The notes beneath the pieces are model-generated. The model worked only from the letters and a program-made list of their open reading frames with translations. It was not told the origin of the DNA and did no database searches. Source: Eubacteriales bacterium (lineage in GTDB: Bacteria > Bacillota > Clostridia > Christensenellales > CAG-138). Taken from it: DNA of 28,317 nt. Both the position numbers and the translations under genes were made by a program. Each line of letters starts with the position of its first letter. Within the stretch, counting starts at the first letter, position 1. Location of the stretch: assembly GCA_028703645.1 (NCBI GenBank), contig JAQVML010000001.1, positions 1 to 28,317 of the forward strand, written 5' to 3'. This document shows, piece by piece, positions 15,453 through 23,122 of this stretch.

Positions 15453-15992
15453 TTACTTACCGGTCTTGCCTTCCTTGCGGCGAACGATCTCGTTCTCATA
15501 GCGAATGCCTTTGCCCTTGTAGGGTTCGGGCGGACGCACCGCGCGGATATCGGCGGCCACTTGGCCAACCTTCTGTTTATTGATGCCCTTGACCGTAATC
15601 TTCGTGGGAGCCGGAACATCAAAGCTGATGCCCGCGGGCGCCGGGAAGTTCACAGGATGGGAGTAACCGACGTTGATCACGAGGCCAGTGCCCTGCACCT
15701 GTACTTTGTAGCCGACGCCAACGATCTCAAGCTTCTTTTCATAGCCGGTGGTTGCACCAACGACCATGTTGTTGATGAGCGTACGGGTCAAGCCGTGCAG
15801 CGAGCGGTGGCGCTTGTCGTCACTGGGACGTTTGACGGTGAGTACACCGGCATCCTGCTCGATCACCATCTCTGAAGAGACTTTTTCGGTGAGCGTGCCT
15901 TTCGGACCTTTTACGGTGACGACGTTGCCGTCTTCGACCGTAATTGTCACTCCGGCAGGAATGCTGACCGGAAGTTTTCCGATACGAGACAT
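15453..15992 (-). CDS. rplF: 50S ribosomal protein L6
   Basis: uL6 sits near the factor-binding site of the large subunit. The 179-residue protein shows the two duplicated L6 domains. It starts MSRIGKLPVSIPAGVTITVE, and the C-terminal signature PEPYKGKGIRYENEIVRRKE is complete. The start is preceded by AAAGGAG. A 105-bp spacer with a predicted two-part hairpin separates it from rpsH, much more than elsewhere in the spc block. Confidence 0.98.
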   Translation of the reverse strand: MSRIGKLPVSIPAGVTITVEDGNVVTVKGPKGTLTEKVSSEMVIEQDAGVLTVKRPSDDKRHRSLHGLTRTLINNMVVGATTGYEKKLEIVGVGYKVQVQGTGLVINVGYSHPVNFPAPAGISFDVPAPTKITVKGINKQKVGQVAADIRAVRPPEPYKGKGIRYENEIVRRKEGKTGK

Positions 15993-16097
15993 GTTGTTTT
16001 CTCCTTTTTAGTCTTATCATGCGGGCGCGGATGTCTGCTTCTCGGTCGTTCGCTTGCGGCAATCACACCGAAAAACGAGGCATCCGCCCTTTTTTGA
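15993..16097 (-). promoter_or_regulatory. Putative structured mRNA element between rpsH and rplF
   Basis: In the minus-strand RNA GGGCGGATG (16089-16081) pairs with CATCCGCGCCC (16033-16023) through 9 bp with a 2-nt bulge. Inside it UUUUCGGU (16074-16067) pairs with ACCGAGAA (16046-16039) through 8 bp with one U-G. There is no U tract, so it is not a terminator. S8, encoded just upstream, regulates the E. coli spc operon by binding its mRNA; a similar role here is only an inference from position. Confidence 0.45.
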
Positions 16098-16490
16098 TTA
16101 CCAAACGTAAGCCAGCACTTCGCCGCCAACGCCCTGCTTACGCGCTTCCCGGTCGGTCATAACGCCGCGGGAGGTGGAAACAATCGCGATGCCGAGGCCG
16201 CCGAGGACCTTGGGCATTTCGTCCTTGCGCGCATAGACGCGAAGGCCGGGGCGAGAGATGCGCTTGATGCCGACGATTACGCGCTGCTTGTTTGCGCCGT
16301 ACTTGAGCTGAATCCGAATCGTCTTCTTCTCGCCGTCCGCAATTACTTCGAAGCTTTTCACGTATCCTTCGTCCACGAGGATCTGCGCGATGGCCTTCTT
16401 CATCGTGGAAGCGGGGATTTCAACGGAATCATGCTTCGCAATCAGTGCGTTGCGGATACGTGTGAGCATATCGGCAATGGTGTCTGTCAT
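16098..16490 (-). CDS. rpsH: 30S ribosomal protein S8
   Basis: uS8 is a primary 16S rRNA binder. The 130-residue protein starts MTDTIADMLTRIRNALIAKH and ends with the family signature including STSRGVMTDREARKQGVGGE. It lies 14 bp after rpsN. In E. coli S8 is the translational repressor of its operon; here the spacer directly downstream of the gene can fold. Confidence 0.98.
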   Translation of the reverse strand: MTDTIADMLTRIRNALIAKHDSVEIPASTMKKAIAQILVDEGYVKSFEVIADGEKKTIRIQLKYGANKQRVIVGIKRISRPGLRVYARKDEMPKVLGGLGIAIVSTSRGVMTDREARKQGVGGEVLAYVW

Positions 16491-16504
16491 GTTCGTTTCC
16501 TCCT

Positions 16505-16690
16505 TTACCAGCTTGCCTTGCGTACGCCGGGGATCTCGCCCTTATACGCCAGTTCGCGGAAGCAAATGCGGCAGACGCCATACTTGCGCAGAACCGAGTG
16601 GGGCCGACCGCAGATGCGGCAGCGGGTGTAAGCACGGCTGCTGAACTTCGGCTCGCGCGCCTGCTTTAATTTCATGCTTGTCTTTGCCAT
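16505..16690 (-). CDS. rpsN: 30S ribosomal protein S14 type Z (zinc-binding)
   Basis: uS14 is in the 30S head. The short 61-residue form with CRIC (C24, C27) and CRIC (C40, C43) motifs is the zinc-binding type Z (rpsZ), as opposed to the longer zinc-free paralogue. The sequence ends GEIPGVRKASW as in other Gram-positive S14. It lies 18 bp after rplE and 14 bp before rpsH. Confidence 0.98.
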   Translation of the reverse strand: MAKTSMKLKQAREPKFSSRAYTRCRICGRPHSVLRKYGVCRICFRELAYKGEIPGVRKASW

Positions 16691-16708
16691 TATTGCTTTC
16701 CTCCCTTA

Positions 16709-17626
16709 TCAGCCCTGCACAAACGGGATGCCAAGCTGCGTAAGCAGTTCTTTGCATTCTTCGTCGGTATTGGCGCTGGTGACGAACACAACGTTCATGC
16801 CGCGTACCTTGTCGACGTCGTCGTAGTTGATCTCCGGGAAGATCAGCTGTTCCTTGAGGCCGAGGGCGTAGTTGCCGCGCCCGTCAAACGCCTTTTCGGA
16901 TACGCCGCGGAAATCGCGAACGCGGGGCAGGACGATGTTGAAGAGCTTATCGACAAAGTAATACATCCGATCGCCACGGAGCGTTACCTTTGCGCCAATG
17001 GTCATGCCTTCGCGAACTTTGAAGTTTGCGACGCTCTTCTTGGCGCGGGTGGGTACTGCTCTCTGGCCTGCGATGGTGGTGAGTTCTTTGATCGCGGCTT
17101 CAATGCCCTTGGGGTTTTCCTTGTCGGTGCCAAGACCCATGTTGATGACGACCTTCTCCAGGTACGGAATCTGCATGACGTTCTCGTAGCCAAACTTTGT
17201 CTTCAGAGCGGGCGAGATCTCATCGATATAACGCTTCTTCAAACGCGGCATACCTTCGAGTTTCTTCATGTCGCCCTGCGCGCCTTTGGCGGCCTTCTTG
17301 GCTGCGGGTTTTGCTGCTGTTTCGGCCTTTTTCTCGACCTTGGCTGCTGCTTCAGCCTTTTTCTCGACCTTGGCTGCTGCTTCCTTGACGGCACCCGCTG
17401 CTTTGGCAACCGTTTCCGCTGCCGCTTCGCTGACGGCTTCTGCCGCTTTTTCAGCGGTTCCCGCTGCGGCTTTGGCTGTCTTCTTCACGGCTTTTTCAAC
17501 GGTTTCTGCGGCTTCGGCGGCCTTGGGAGCTGCCTTCTTCGCGGCTTTCTTTACTTCTTCAACGACCGTTTCGGCTGCTGCTTCGACGGCGTCGGTTACG
17601 GTTTCAATGTCTTTCTTCGTTGCCAC
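16709..17626 (-). CDS. rplE: 50S ribosomal protein L5 with a 125-residue Ala/Lys/Glu-rich N-terminal extension
   Basis: uL5 binds 5S rRNA in the central protuberance. Residues 126-305 form a complete, normal-length L5: MPRLKKRYIDEISPALKTKF, VVINMGLGTDKENPKGI, TRAKKSVANFKVREGM, LGIPFVQG. In front lie 125 extra residues. Of the first 119, about 44 are Ala, 24 Lys and 17 Glu, with no Arg, Leu, His, Asn, Cys or aromatic residue. The segment looks helical and resembles histone H1-like or phasin-like tails. The GTG start is well supported: AAGGAGG lies nine bases upstream, right after rplX. Internal Met codons at 120 and 126 have at best a weak AGGG. A perfect-frame 30-bp tandem duplication lies inside. 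Function of the extension is unknown. Confidence 0.96.
   Translation of the reverse strand: MATKKDIETVTDAVEAAAETVVEEVKKAAKKAAPKAAEAAETVEKAVKKTAKAAAGTAEKAAEAVSEAAAETVAKAAGAVKEAAAKVEKKAEAAAKVEKKAETAAKPAAKKAAKGAQGDMKKLEGMPRLKKRYIDEISPALKTKFGYENVMQIPYLEKVVINMGLGTDKENPKGIEAAIKELTTIAGQRAVPTRAKKSVANFKVREGMTIGAKVTLRGDRMYYFVDKLFNIVLPRVRDFRGVSEKAFDGRGNYALGLKEQLIFPEINYDDVDKVRGMNVVFVTSANTDEECKELLTQLGIPFVQG
17325..17384 (-). repeat. 30-bp tandem duplication inside the rplE extension
   Basis: Two consecutive 30-bp units differ at a single terminal base and encode two copies of a ten-residue block (AAAKVEKKAE-like). The near identity at DNA level suggests a recent duplication by slippage or unequal exchange in the low-complexity segment. 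Confidence 0.85.
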
Positions 17627-17647
17627 TTGTCAGTTCCTCCTTCCGCC

Positions 17648-17989
17648 TTAGTCAATGACTTTACCGCACTTTTTGCAAACGCGGACACTCTTTTGCTTCT
17701 TCTCGCCGGAAATCTCAACTTCCTTGAGTTTGTGGGCGATGCGGGTGGGCTTATCGCACTTGGGGCACACCAGCATGACGTTAGAGGCATGGATGGGGCC
17801 TTCCTTTTCAATACGACCACCGGGCTGGCCTTGCTTACGGGGCTTCACGTGGCGAGTCACCATTGAGGTACCCTGCACGATCACGCGCTCGTCATCAGGC
17901 TGGGCCACCATGATCTTGCCCTTTTTGCCCTTGTCTTTGCCGGAGATGACAACGACGGTATCGCCTTTTTTGACGTTTAAGCTGTTCAT
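17648..17989 (-). CDS. rplX: 50S ribosomal protein L24 (zinc-ribbon form)
   Basis: uL24 initiates 50S assembly by binding the 5' domain of 23S rRNA. The 113-residue protein has the N-terminal KOW motif (VKKGDTVVVISGKDKGKKGK) and a C-terminal zinc ribbon with CPKC (C75, C78) and CKKC (C105, C108). It is 14 bp after rplN and 21 bp before rplE. Confidence 0.98.
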   Translation of the reverse strand: MNSLNVKKGDTVVVISGKDKGKKGKIMVAQPDDERVIVQGTSMVTRHVKPRKQGQPGGRIEKEGPIHASNVMLVCPKCDKPTRIAHKLKEVEISGEKKQKSVRVCKKCGKVID

Positions 17990-18003
17990 GTCATTCTCCT
18001 CCT

Positions 18004-18372
18004 TTACAGTACTTCCGGTGCGAGGGACACGATTTTCATGTAGTCCTTCTCACGCAGTTCACGCGCCACGGGCCCAAAGATACGGGTGCCGCGGGGCTGT
18101 TTCTGGTCGTTGATGATGACGGCGGCATTGTCGTCGAAACGGATATAGCTTCCGTCCTGACGCTGAACGCCGGACACCGTGCGCACGACGACCGCGCGAA
18201 CGACATCCTTCTTCTTGACCGCGCCGCCCGGAGATGCGGACTTGACGCTGGCCACGATGACATCGCCAATATTGGCGGACTTACGGTAGGAACCGCCCAG
18301 CACGCGAATGCACATAATCTCTTTCGCGCCGCTGTTGTCCGCGACCTTTAATCTGGTTTGCGGTTGAATCAT
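18004..18372 (-). CDS. rplN: 50S ribosomal protein L14
   Basis: uL14 contributes to the intersubunit bridge B8. The canonical MIQPQTRLKVADNSGAKEIM start gives 122 residues, exactly the family length; an upstream opening overlapping the rpsQ end is not homologous. SPGGAVKKKDVVRAVVVRT and the C-terminal FGPVARELREKDYMKIVSLA are family signatures. It is 20 bp after rpsQ. Confidence 0.98.
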   Translation of the reverse strand: MIQPQTRLKVADNSGAKEIMCIRVLGGSYRKSANIGDVIVASVKSASPGGAVKKKDVVRAVVVRTVSGVQRQDGSYIRFDDNAAVIINDQKQPRGTRIFGPVARELREKDYMKIVSLAPEVL

Positions 18373-18392
18373 ATTCCCAGTTCCTCCAGTCT

Positions 18393-18650
18393 TTACTTCG
18401 CCTTCTCGACGATCTCGACGAGGCGCCACCGCTTATCTTTGCTGATGGGGCGCGTTTCCATAATCTTAACGGTATCGCCGATGCCGCACTGGTTCTCTTC
18501 GTCATGAACCTTGAACTTTCTCGTGCGGTTAACCATCTTGCCGTACAACGGGTGGCGGACTTTGGTCTTGATGGCGACAACGGCGGTTTTGTCCATCTTA
18601 TCGCTGACGACCACGCCGACACGGGTCTTTCTGTAGCCTCTTTCTTCCAT
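18393..18650 (-). CDS. rpsQ: 30S ribosomal protein S17
   Basis: uS17 binds 16S rRNA early in 30S assembly. The start giving MEERGYRKTRVGVVVSDKMD (85 residues) is the only one fitting the OB-fold family; it is preceded by GGAAGGAGG. The core KTAVVAIKTKVRHPLYGKMV and the end ETRPISKDKRWRLVEIVEKA are typical. It lies 19 bp after rpmC. Confidence 0.98.
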   Translation of the reverse strand: MEERGYRKTRVGVVVSDKMDKTAVVAIKTKVRHPLYGKMVNRTRKFKVHDEENQCGIGDTVKIMETRPISKDKRWRLVEIVEKAK

Positions 18651-18669
18651 GTGTCTGTCCTCCTTCCCG

Positions 18670-18873
18670 TTACTCGGCTGCCTTCGCAAGCTCGCGCTCA
18701 CGAATGATCGTTTTTACTCTGGCAATATCTTTCTTGCACTCGCTGATGCGATTCGGGTTCGAAAGACCGCCGGTAGCCGACTGAAAGCGAAGGTTGAACA
18801 GCTCGCTCTTGAGCTCTTTTTCCTGAACTGCAAGCGCGTCGTTGGTCATATCGCGAAACTTATTAGCCTTCAT
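18670..18873 (-). CDS. rpmC: 50S ribosomal protein L29
   Basis: uL29 is near the tunnel exit and helps form the docking site for SRP and trigger factor. The two-helix 67-residue protein begins MKANKFRDMTNDALAVQEKE and contains LFNLRFQSATGGLSNPNRI. The ATG start overlaps the end of rplP by 11 nt, and GGGTGGTG serves as the ribosome binding site. A GTG four codons upstream is possible but would sit too close to its own site. Confidence 0.95.
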   Translation of the reverse strand: MKANKFRDMTNDALAVQEKELKSELFNLRFQSATGGLSNPNRISECKKDIARVKTIIRERELAKAAE

Positions 18874-19300
18874 CGGTTTCACCACCCTTTTCGGTTTCCT
18901 TCTTGATCACTTTGCACTTGAGCGGGAGTTTGTGCATCGCGAGACGAAGCGCTTCGTAAGCGTCCGCCTGCTCAACTCCAGCAATCTCAAAGAGGACGCG
19001 GCCCGGCTTCACAACGGCAACCCAGTATTCCGGGGAGCCTTTGCCGCTGCCCATGCGGGTTTCAGCGGGTTTTTCGGTAACGGGCTTATCGGGGAAGATC
19101 TTGATCCAGACCTGGCCGCCACGCTTGATGTAACGCGTCAGCGCGACACGAGCCGCCTCGATCTGTTGGCTGGTAACCCAGCAGGGCTCTAATGCAACCA
19201 GGCCGTATTCGCCCTGGGACACCGTGTTGCCACGGGTGGCTTTACCCTTCATGCGACCGCGGAATACTCTGCGGCGCTTTACTCTTTTCGGCATCAACAT
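18863..19300 (-). CDS. rplP: 50S ribosomal protein L16
   Basis: uL16 is close to the peptidyl transferase centre and the A-site tRNA. The 145-residue protein starts MLMPKRVKRRRVFRGRMKGK, the usual start, and includes QGEYGLVALEPCWVTSQQIE and the PGRVLFEIAGV segment. Only 2 bp separate it from rpsC, and its ribosome binding site (GAAGGGGG) lies within the last codons of rpsC. It overlaps rpmC by 11 nt. Confidence 0.98.
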   Translation of the reverse strand: MLMPKRVKRRRVFRGRMKGKATRGNTVSQGEYGLVALEPCWVTSQQIEAARVALTRYIKRGGQVWIKIFPDKPVTEKPAETRMGSGKGSPEYWVAVVKPGRVLFEIAGVEQADAYEALRLAMHKLPLKCKVIKKETEKGGETDEG

Positions 19301-19302
19301 GG

Positions 19303-19974
19303 TTATTTGCCCCCTTCCTCACGCCTGTCGGAAGCGCCACGCTTGCCGAGCAGTTCGCCCTTGTAAATCCAGACCTTGCAGCCGATGCGGCCGTAGGTGG
19401 TCTTTGCTTCCGCAAAACCGTACTGGATGTCCGCGCGCATCGTCTGCAGCGGGATGGAACCATCGTGGTAACCTTCGCTTCTTGCGATTTCCGCGCCGCC
19501 GAGACGACCGGAGACCATGAGCTTGATTCCCTTGACGCTGTTCTTCTGCATCGCGCGACCCATGGATTGCTTCATGGCGCGGCGGAAGCTAATGCGCTTT
19601 TCGAGCTGAGACGCGATGTTCTCCGCAACCAGCTGTGCGTCTGCGTCCGGATCACGGATCTCCATGATGTTGACGCTGACGTCCTTGCCGGTCGTCTTCT
19701 TAATGTCTTCCTTGATGGCGTCGATTCCTGTGCCGCCCTTACCGATCAAGAGACCGGGACGCGCGGTAAAGATGCTGACGGTGGTTTTGCCCGCCGCGCG
19801 ATCGATCTCGATGCGCGAAATGCTGGCCTGGTAATACTTCTTCTTCACGAAGTCGCGAATCTTGCGGTCTTCGACGAGGAAATCGGCGAAATCCTTCTTG
19901 GAGGCATACCAGCGGGTGTTCCAATCCTTGATGACACCAACGCGGAACCCGTTTGGATTAACTTTTTGACCCAT
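19303..19974 (-). CDS. rpsC: 30S ribosomal protein S3
   Basis: uS3 lies at the mRNA entry channel of the 30S subunit. The 223-residue sequence starts MGQKVNPNGFRVGVIKDWNT. It has the KH type 2 domain with the GLLIGKGGTGIDAI loop (about 75-88) and the C-terminal domain with MQKNSVKGIKLMVSGRLGGA. It is 15 bp after rplV and 2 bp before rplP. Confidence 0.98.
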   Translation of the reverse strand: MGQKVNPNGFRVGVIKDWNTRWYASKKDFADFLVEDRKIRDFVKKKYYQASISRIEIDRAAGKTTVSIFTARPGLLIGKGGTGIDAIKEDIKKTTGKDVSVNIMEIRDPDADAQLVAENIASQLEKRISFRRAMKQSMGRAMQKNSVKGIKLMVSGRLGGAEIARSEGYHDGSIPLQTMRADIQYGFAEAKTTYGRIGCKVWIYKGELLGKRGASDRREEGGK

Positions 19975-19989
19975 AGCTCATTTCCTCCC

Positions 19990-20376
19990 TTACTTCGCCT
20001 GATCCAGCACGACCGTGATGTGGCTCGTACGCTTGCGGATTGCGCTTGCGCGGCCATGCGCTCTCGGCCGGAAACGCTTCAGGGTCGGGCCCTGGTTTGC
20101 GTAAATCTCGGCGACAAAGAGTTCTTCGCGGTTGAGATCGAGGTTGTTTTCCGCGTTCGCAATCGCGCTCTTGAGCAGCTTTGCTACCGGCTCGGTGGCC
20201 GCCTTCGGCGTATAGAGCAGGATGGCTTCGGCTTCTTTCACGCTCTTGCCGCGGATCAGGTCGATAACGGCCTTGACTTTGCGCGAAGAGATGCGAATGT
20301 ATTTTGCGGTCGCATGCGGTCGCTTGTCAGCGTTTGCCGCACGTTTGGCCGACTTTTCTCTCATTCTGGTTGCCAT
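19990..20376 (-). CDS. rplV: 50S ribosomal protein L22
   Basis: uL22 lines the peptide exit tunnel with its extended beta hairpin. The 128-residue product has an N-terminus about 15 residues longer than minimal L22 (MATRMREKSAKRAANADKRP), then the core TAKYIRISSRKVKAVIDLIR and the C-terminal tunnel loop GPTLKRFRPRAHGRASAIRK. It is 16 bp after rpsS. Shorter starts exist (Met5), but the first ATG has the GGAGG. Confidence 0.97.
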   Translation of the reverse strand: MATRMREKSAKRAANADKRPHATAKYIRISSRKVKAVIDLIRGKSVKEAEAILLYTPKAATEPVAKLLKSAIANAENNLDLNREELFVAEIYANQGPTLKRFRPRAHGRASAIRKRTSHITVVLDQAK

Positions 20377-20392
20377 TTTGCTTCGTTCCTCC

Positions 20393-20674
20393 TTACCTTG
20401 CAGAAGAGGACTTTTCGGAGCCTCTGTGTCCTCTGAACGTGCGCGTCGGCGCGAATTCGCCGAGCTTATGGCCGACCATTTCCTCGGTCACATAAACGGG
20501 CACGTGCTTTTTGCCGTCATGCACCGCGATCGTGTGACCGACCATCTGCGGGAAGATGGTAGAGGCGCGAGACCAAGTCTTGACGACCGTCTTTTTTCCG
20601 CTCGCGTTCATCGCTTCGATCCGCCCGAGGAGGCGTTCGCTGATAAACGGACCTTTTTTAATCGATCTGCTCAT
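20393..20674 (-). CDS. rpsS: 30S ribosomal protein S19
   Basis: uS19 pairs with S13 in the 30S head. The 93-residue sequence begins MSRSIKKGPFISERLLGRIE and carries the signature SRASTIFPQMVGHTIAVHDG and HKLGEFAPTRTFRGHRGSEK. Family length is normal. It lies 23 bp after rplB and 16 bp before rplV. Confidence 0.98.
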   Translation of the reverse strand: MSRSIKKGPFISERLLGRIEAMNASGKKTVVKTWSRASTIFPQMVGHTIAVHDGKKHVPVYVTEEMVGHKLGEFAPTRTFRGHRGSEKSSSAR

Positions 20675-20697
20675 TGTTTATCTCCTTCCTCTTCCCG

Positions 20698-21534
20698 TTA
20701 TTTGCTGCCGTTGCTGCGGCGCACGATGTACTTGTTGGTCGGGTTCTTATGCTTGCGCGTCTTGTAACCAAGCGCGGGCTTGCCCCACGGGGTAACCGGG
20801 CCGGGCTTGCCAATCGGGCTCTTGCCCTCGCCGCCGCCGTGCGGATGGTCGCATGGGTTCATGACGCTGCCGCGAACGGTCGGGCGGACGCCCATGTGAC
20901 GCTTGCGGCCTGCTTTACCAATCTGGATGTTGGCATGGTCGATGTTACCGACCTGGCCGATCGTGGCTTTCGCATTCATCGGGATGAGTCGCACTTCGCC
21001 GCTGGGCAGACGAACCTGCGCATACGCGCCTTCTTTTGCCATCAACTGCGCCGCGTTGCCCGCGGAGCGGACGAGCTGTGCGCCCTTGCCGGGCTTGAGC
21101 TCGATGCAGTGAATCATCGTGCCGACCGGAATGTTGGCGATCGGAAGTGCGTTGCCGACCTTGATGTCGGCGGTCTCGCCGGAGACGATCATGTCGCCAA
21201 CCTTGAGGCCGAGCGGGGCGATAATATAGCGCTTCTCGCCATCGAGGTAATGCAGCAGCGCGATGTTCGCCGAGCGGTTGGGATCGTACTCCACGGAGAA
21301 GACCTTCGCGGGGACGTTGTCCTTGTTGCGCTTGAAGTCGATGATACGGTACTTCTGGCGCGCGCCGCCGCCTTGATGGCGGACGGTGATCTTGCCGCTG
21401 ACGTTGCGGCCAGCGTTCTTTTTCTTATCTTCGACCAGCGAGCGTTCCGGCGTCTTCTTGGTGATCTCTTCAAATGAAGAAACCGTCATGAAGCGCTGGC
21501 CAGGCGTGATCGGGTTGATTTTACGGATGCCCAT
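20698..21534 (-). CDS. rplB: 50S ribosomal protein L2
   Basis: uL2 is a highly conserved protein near the peptidyl transferase centre needed for subunit association. The 278-residue product has all the hallmarks: MGIRKINPITPGQRFMTVSS, the central YIIAPLGLKVGDMIVSGETA region, and the C-terminal SVMNPCDHPHGGGEGKSPIG with the conserved active-site-proximal histidine, followed by the basic KHKNPTNKYIVRRSNGSK. It is 14 bp after rplW. Confidence 0.99.
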   Translation of the reverse strand: MGIRKINPITPGQRFMTVSSFEEITKKTPERSLVEDKKKNAGRNVSGKITVRHQGGGARQKYRIIDFKRNKDNVPAKVFSVEYDPNRSANIALLHYLDGEKRYIIAPLGLKVGDMIVSGETADIKVGNALPIANIPVGTMIHCIELKPGKGAQLVRSAGNAAQLMAKEGAYAQVRLPSGEVRLIPMNAKATIGQVGNIDHANIQIGKAGRKRHMGVRPTVRGSVMNPCDHPHGGGEGKSPIGKPGPVTPWGKPALGYKTRKHKNPTNKYIVRRSNGSK

Positions 21535-21548
21535 GGTTCTTCCTCCCC

Positions 21549-21845
21549 TTACTGCGAGATGCTGTCGAAGAACTCAATGCCTTTGGAGTTCTCCTTGAGC
21601 TTCACGTAGGCCTTTTTGCTACTCGGCGTGCGGCCGGAAGAGTTGCCCTGGCGGCGCACTTTGCCGTCGCTATTGATGGTATGCACGCTTTCGACTTCCA
21701 CATCGAAGATCTCTTCAACAGCCTTCTTGATCTCGATCTTGTTGGCGGTTTTATCCACTTCGAAGGTATAGGTCTTGCTCGCGAACTGATCGTAACTCTT
21801 TTCGGTCAGAACCGGCTTTTTGATGATGTCATAGGCGCTCTTCAT
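21549..21845 (-). CDS. rplW: 50S ribosomal protein L23
   Basis: uL23 at the tunnel exit is the docking site for trigger factor and SRP. The 98-residue protein starts MKSAYDIIKKPVLTEKSYDQ, and the FEVDKTANKIEIKKAVEEIF segment is the family signature. Its ATG overlaps the rplD stop by one base (TAATG), so the two are translationally coupled. Confidence 0.98.
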   Translation of the reverse strand: MKSAYDIIKKPVLTEKSYDQFASKTYTFEVDKTANKIEIKKAVEEIFDVEVESVHTINSDGKVRRQGNSSGRTPSSKKAYVKLKENSKGIEFFDSISQ

Positions 21846-22465
21846 TACGCGTACACCTCCTCGATCTTCTTGGCCGATTCCTCGGTGAGGATCAGCACCT
21901 TATACTTGAGAATCTCGTACGCGCTCAGGGTGCCGACCAGCGTGGTTTTCACGCCGGGGATGTTGCGCGCCGCGCGCTCCACCGTTGCGTTGGGTTCCGG
22001 CAGGACGATGAGCGCCTGCTCTGCCTTGATGGCTTCCAGAACCTTGATCATCTCTTTGGTCTTTGCGGCCTTGAGGTTCAGCTCGTTGAAGAGAACGAGT
22101 TCGTTATCGAGAACCTTGCCGGACAGCGCGCTCTTCATTGCGACGCGCTTGACCTTTTTGTTGACGCGGATGCTGTAATCGCGGGGTTTGGGCGCGAATA
22201 CCACACCGCCGTGACGCCACTGAGGCGAACGAGTGGAACCCTGGCGGGCACGACCGGTGCCCTTTTGGCGCCAAGGCTTGATGCCGCCGCCGGAGACTTC
22301 CGCACGGGTGAGGGTGCTCTGCGTGCCTTGACGGCAGTTCGCCAGGTGCGCCTTCACGACCTCGTGGAGAACGAATTGGTTGACTGGCTGTCCAAAAGTG
22401 TTTTCGGAGAGCTCATATTCGCCGACCTTTTTGCCGGTGATATCGACAATTGCTACTTTAGGCAT
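21845..22465 (-). CDS. rplD: 50S ribosomal protein L4
   Basis: uL4 reaches into the exit tunnel with a long loop, here RREs replaced by the local sequence GGGIKPWRQKGTGRARQGST, followed by PQWRHGGVVFAPKPRDYS. The 206-residue length is normal. In E. coli L4 represses the S10 operon by binding its leader. In this window the S10 leader is long and can fold, but no specific L4 site was identified. It is 14 bp after rplC. Confidence 0.98.
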   Translation of the reverse strand: MPKVAIVDITGKKVGEYELSENTFGQPVNQFVLHEVVKAHLANCRQGTQSTLTRAEVSGGGIKPWRQKGTGRARQGSTRSPQWRHGGVVFAPKPRDYSIRVNKKVKRVAMKSALSGKVLDNELVLFNELNLKAAKTKEMIKVLEAIKAEQALIVLPEPNATVERAARNIPGVKTTLVGTLSAYEILKYKVLILTEESAKKIEEVYA

Positions 22466-22479
22466 TCTCTTGCTCCTCC

Positions 22480-23106
22480 TTACTTCACGGTGCTCGTTAC
22501 GGAAACGAGTCCGCCCTTCGGGCCGGGGACCGCGCCCTTAACGAGCAGCAGGTTACGCTCTACGTCCACACGCACAACCTCGAGGTTCTGCACGGTGACG
22601 GTTTCGTTGCCCATGTGGCCGGGAAGGTTTTTGTGCTTGAACACGCGGGACGGGCTCGAGTTTGCACTCATGGAACCGACGCCGCGGTGATAGTGCGAAC
22701 CGTGCGTCATCTTGCCGCGGTTCTGGTTCCAGCGCTTGATAACGCCCTGAAAGCCCTTACCTTTGCTCACGCCGCGGACATCGATCTTGTCGCCTTCTGC
22801 GAACAGGTCCGCCTTGATGATCTGGCCGACTTCGTAATTCTTCGCGTCGTCGAGCTTGAACTCTCTCATATAGCGGAGGGGTTTCACGCCCGCTTTGGCA
22901 AAATGCCCCGTTCTCGGTTTGTTGGAGAGCTTCTCACGCAGCTCGCCAAAGCCGACCTGAACAGCTTCGTATCCGTCCGTCCCGACGGTCTTCTTTTGGA
23001 TGACGGGGCACGGACCGGCTTCGATGACTGTCACGGGGATCATGGTACCGTCAGCTCGGAACATCTGCGTCATACCGATCTTTTTGCCCAAAATGGCTTT
23101 CTTCAT
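22480..23106 (-). CDS. rplC: 50S ribosomal protein L3
   Basis: uL3 binds near the 3' end of 23S rRNA and starts 50S assembly. The ATG giving MKKAILGKKIGMTQMFRADG (208 residues) is the family start; the longer in-frame opening overlaps the rpsJ terminal region. The signature GKGFQGVIKRWNQNRGKMTH and the loop GSHYHRGVGSMSANSSPSRV approaching the peptidyl transferase centre are intact. It is 16 bp after rpsJ. Confidence 0.98.
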   Translation of the reverse strand: MKKAILGKKIGMTQMFRADGTMIPVTVIEAGPCPVIQKKTVGTDGYEAVQVGFGELREKLSNKPRTGHFAKAGVKPLRYMREFKLDDAKNYEVGQIIKADLFAEGDKIDVRGVSKGKGFQGVIKRWNQNRGKMTHGSHYHRGVGSMSANSSPSRVFKHKNLPGHMGNETVTVQNLEVVRVDVERNLLLVKGAVPGPKGGLVSVTSTVK

Positions 23107-23122
23107 GTTTACCTCCGATTGG

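Noticed and set aside
14490..15875. Long plus-strand open frame (461 codons) opposite rpsE, rplR and rplF
   Set aside because: It is antisense to three strongly conserved ribosomal genes, has no ribosome binding site or domain, and arises from the codon bias of the real genes.
19192..20436. Plus-strand open frame of 414 codons opposite rplP, rpsC, rplV
   Set aside because: It is a shadow of conserved minus-strand genes; the translation shows no recognisable family.
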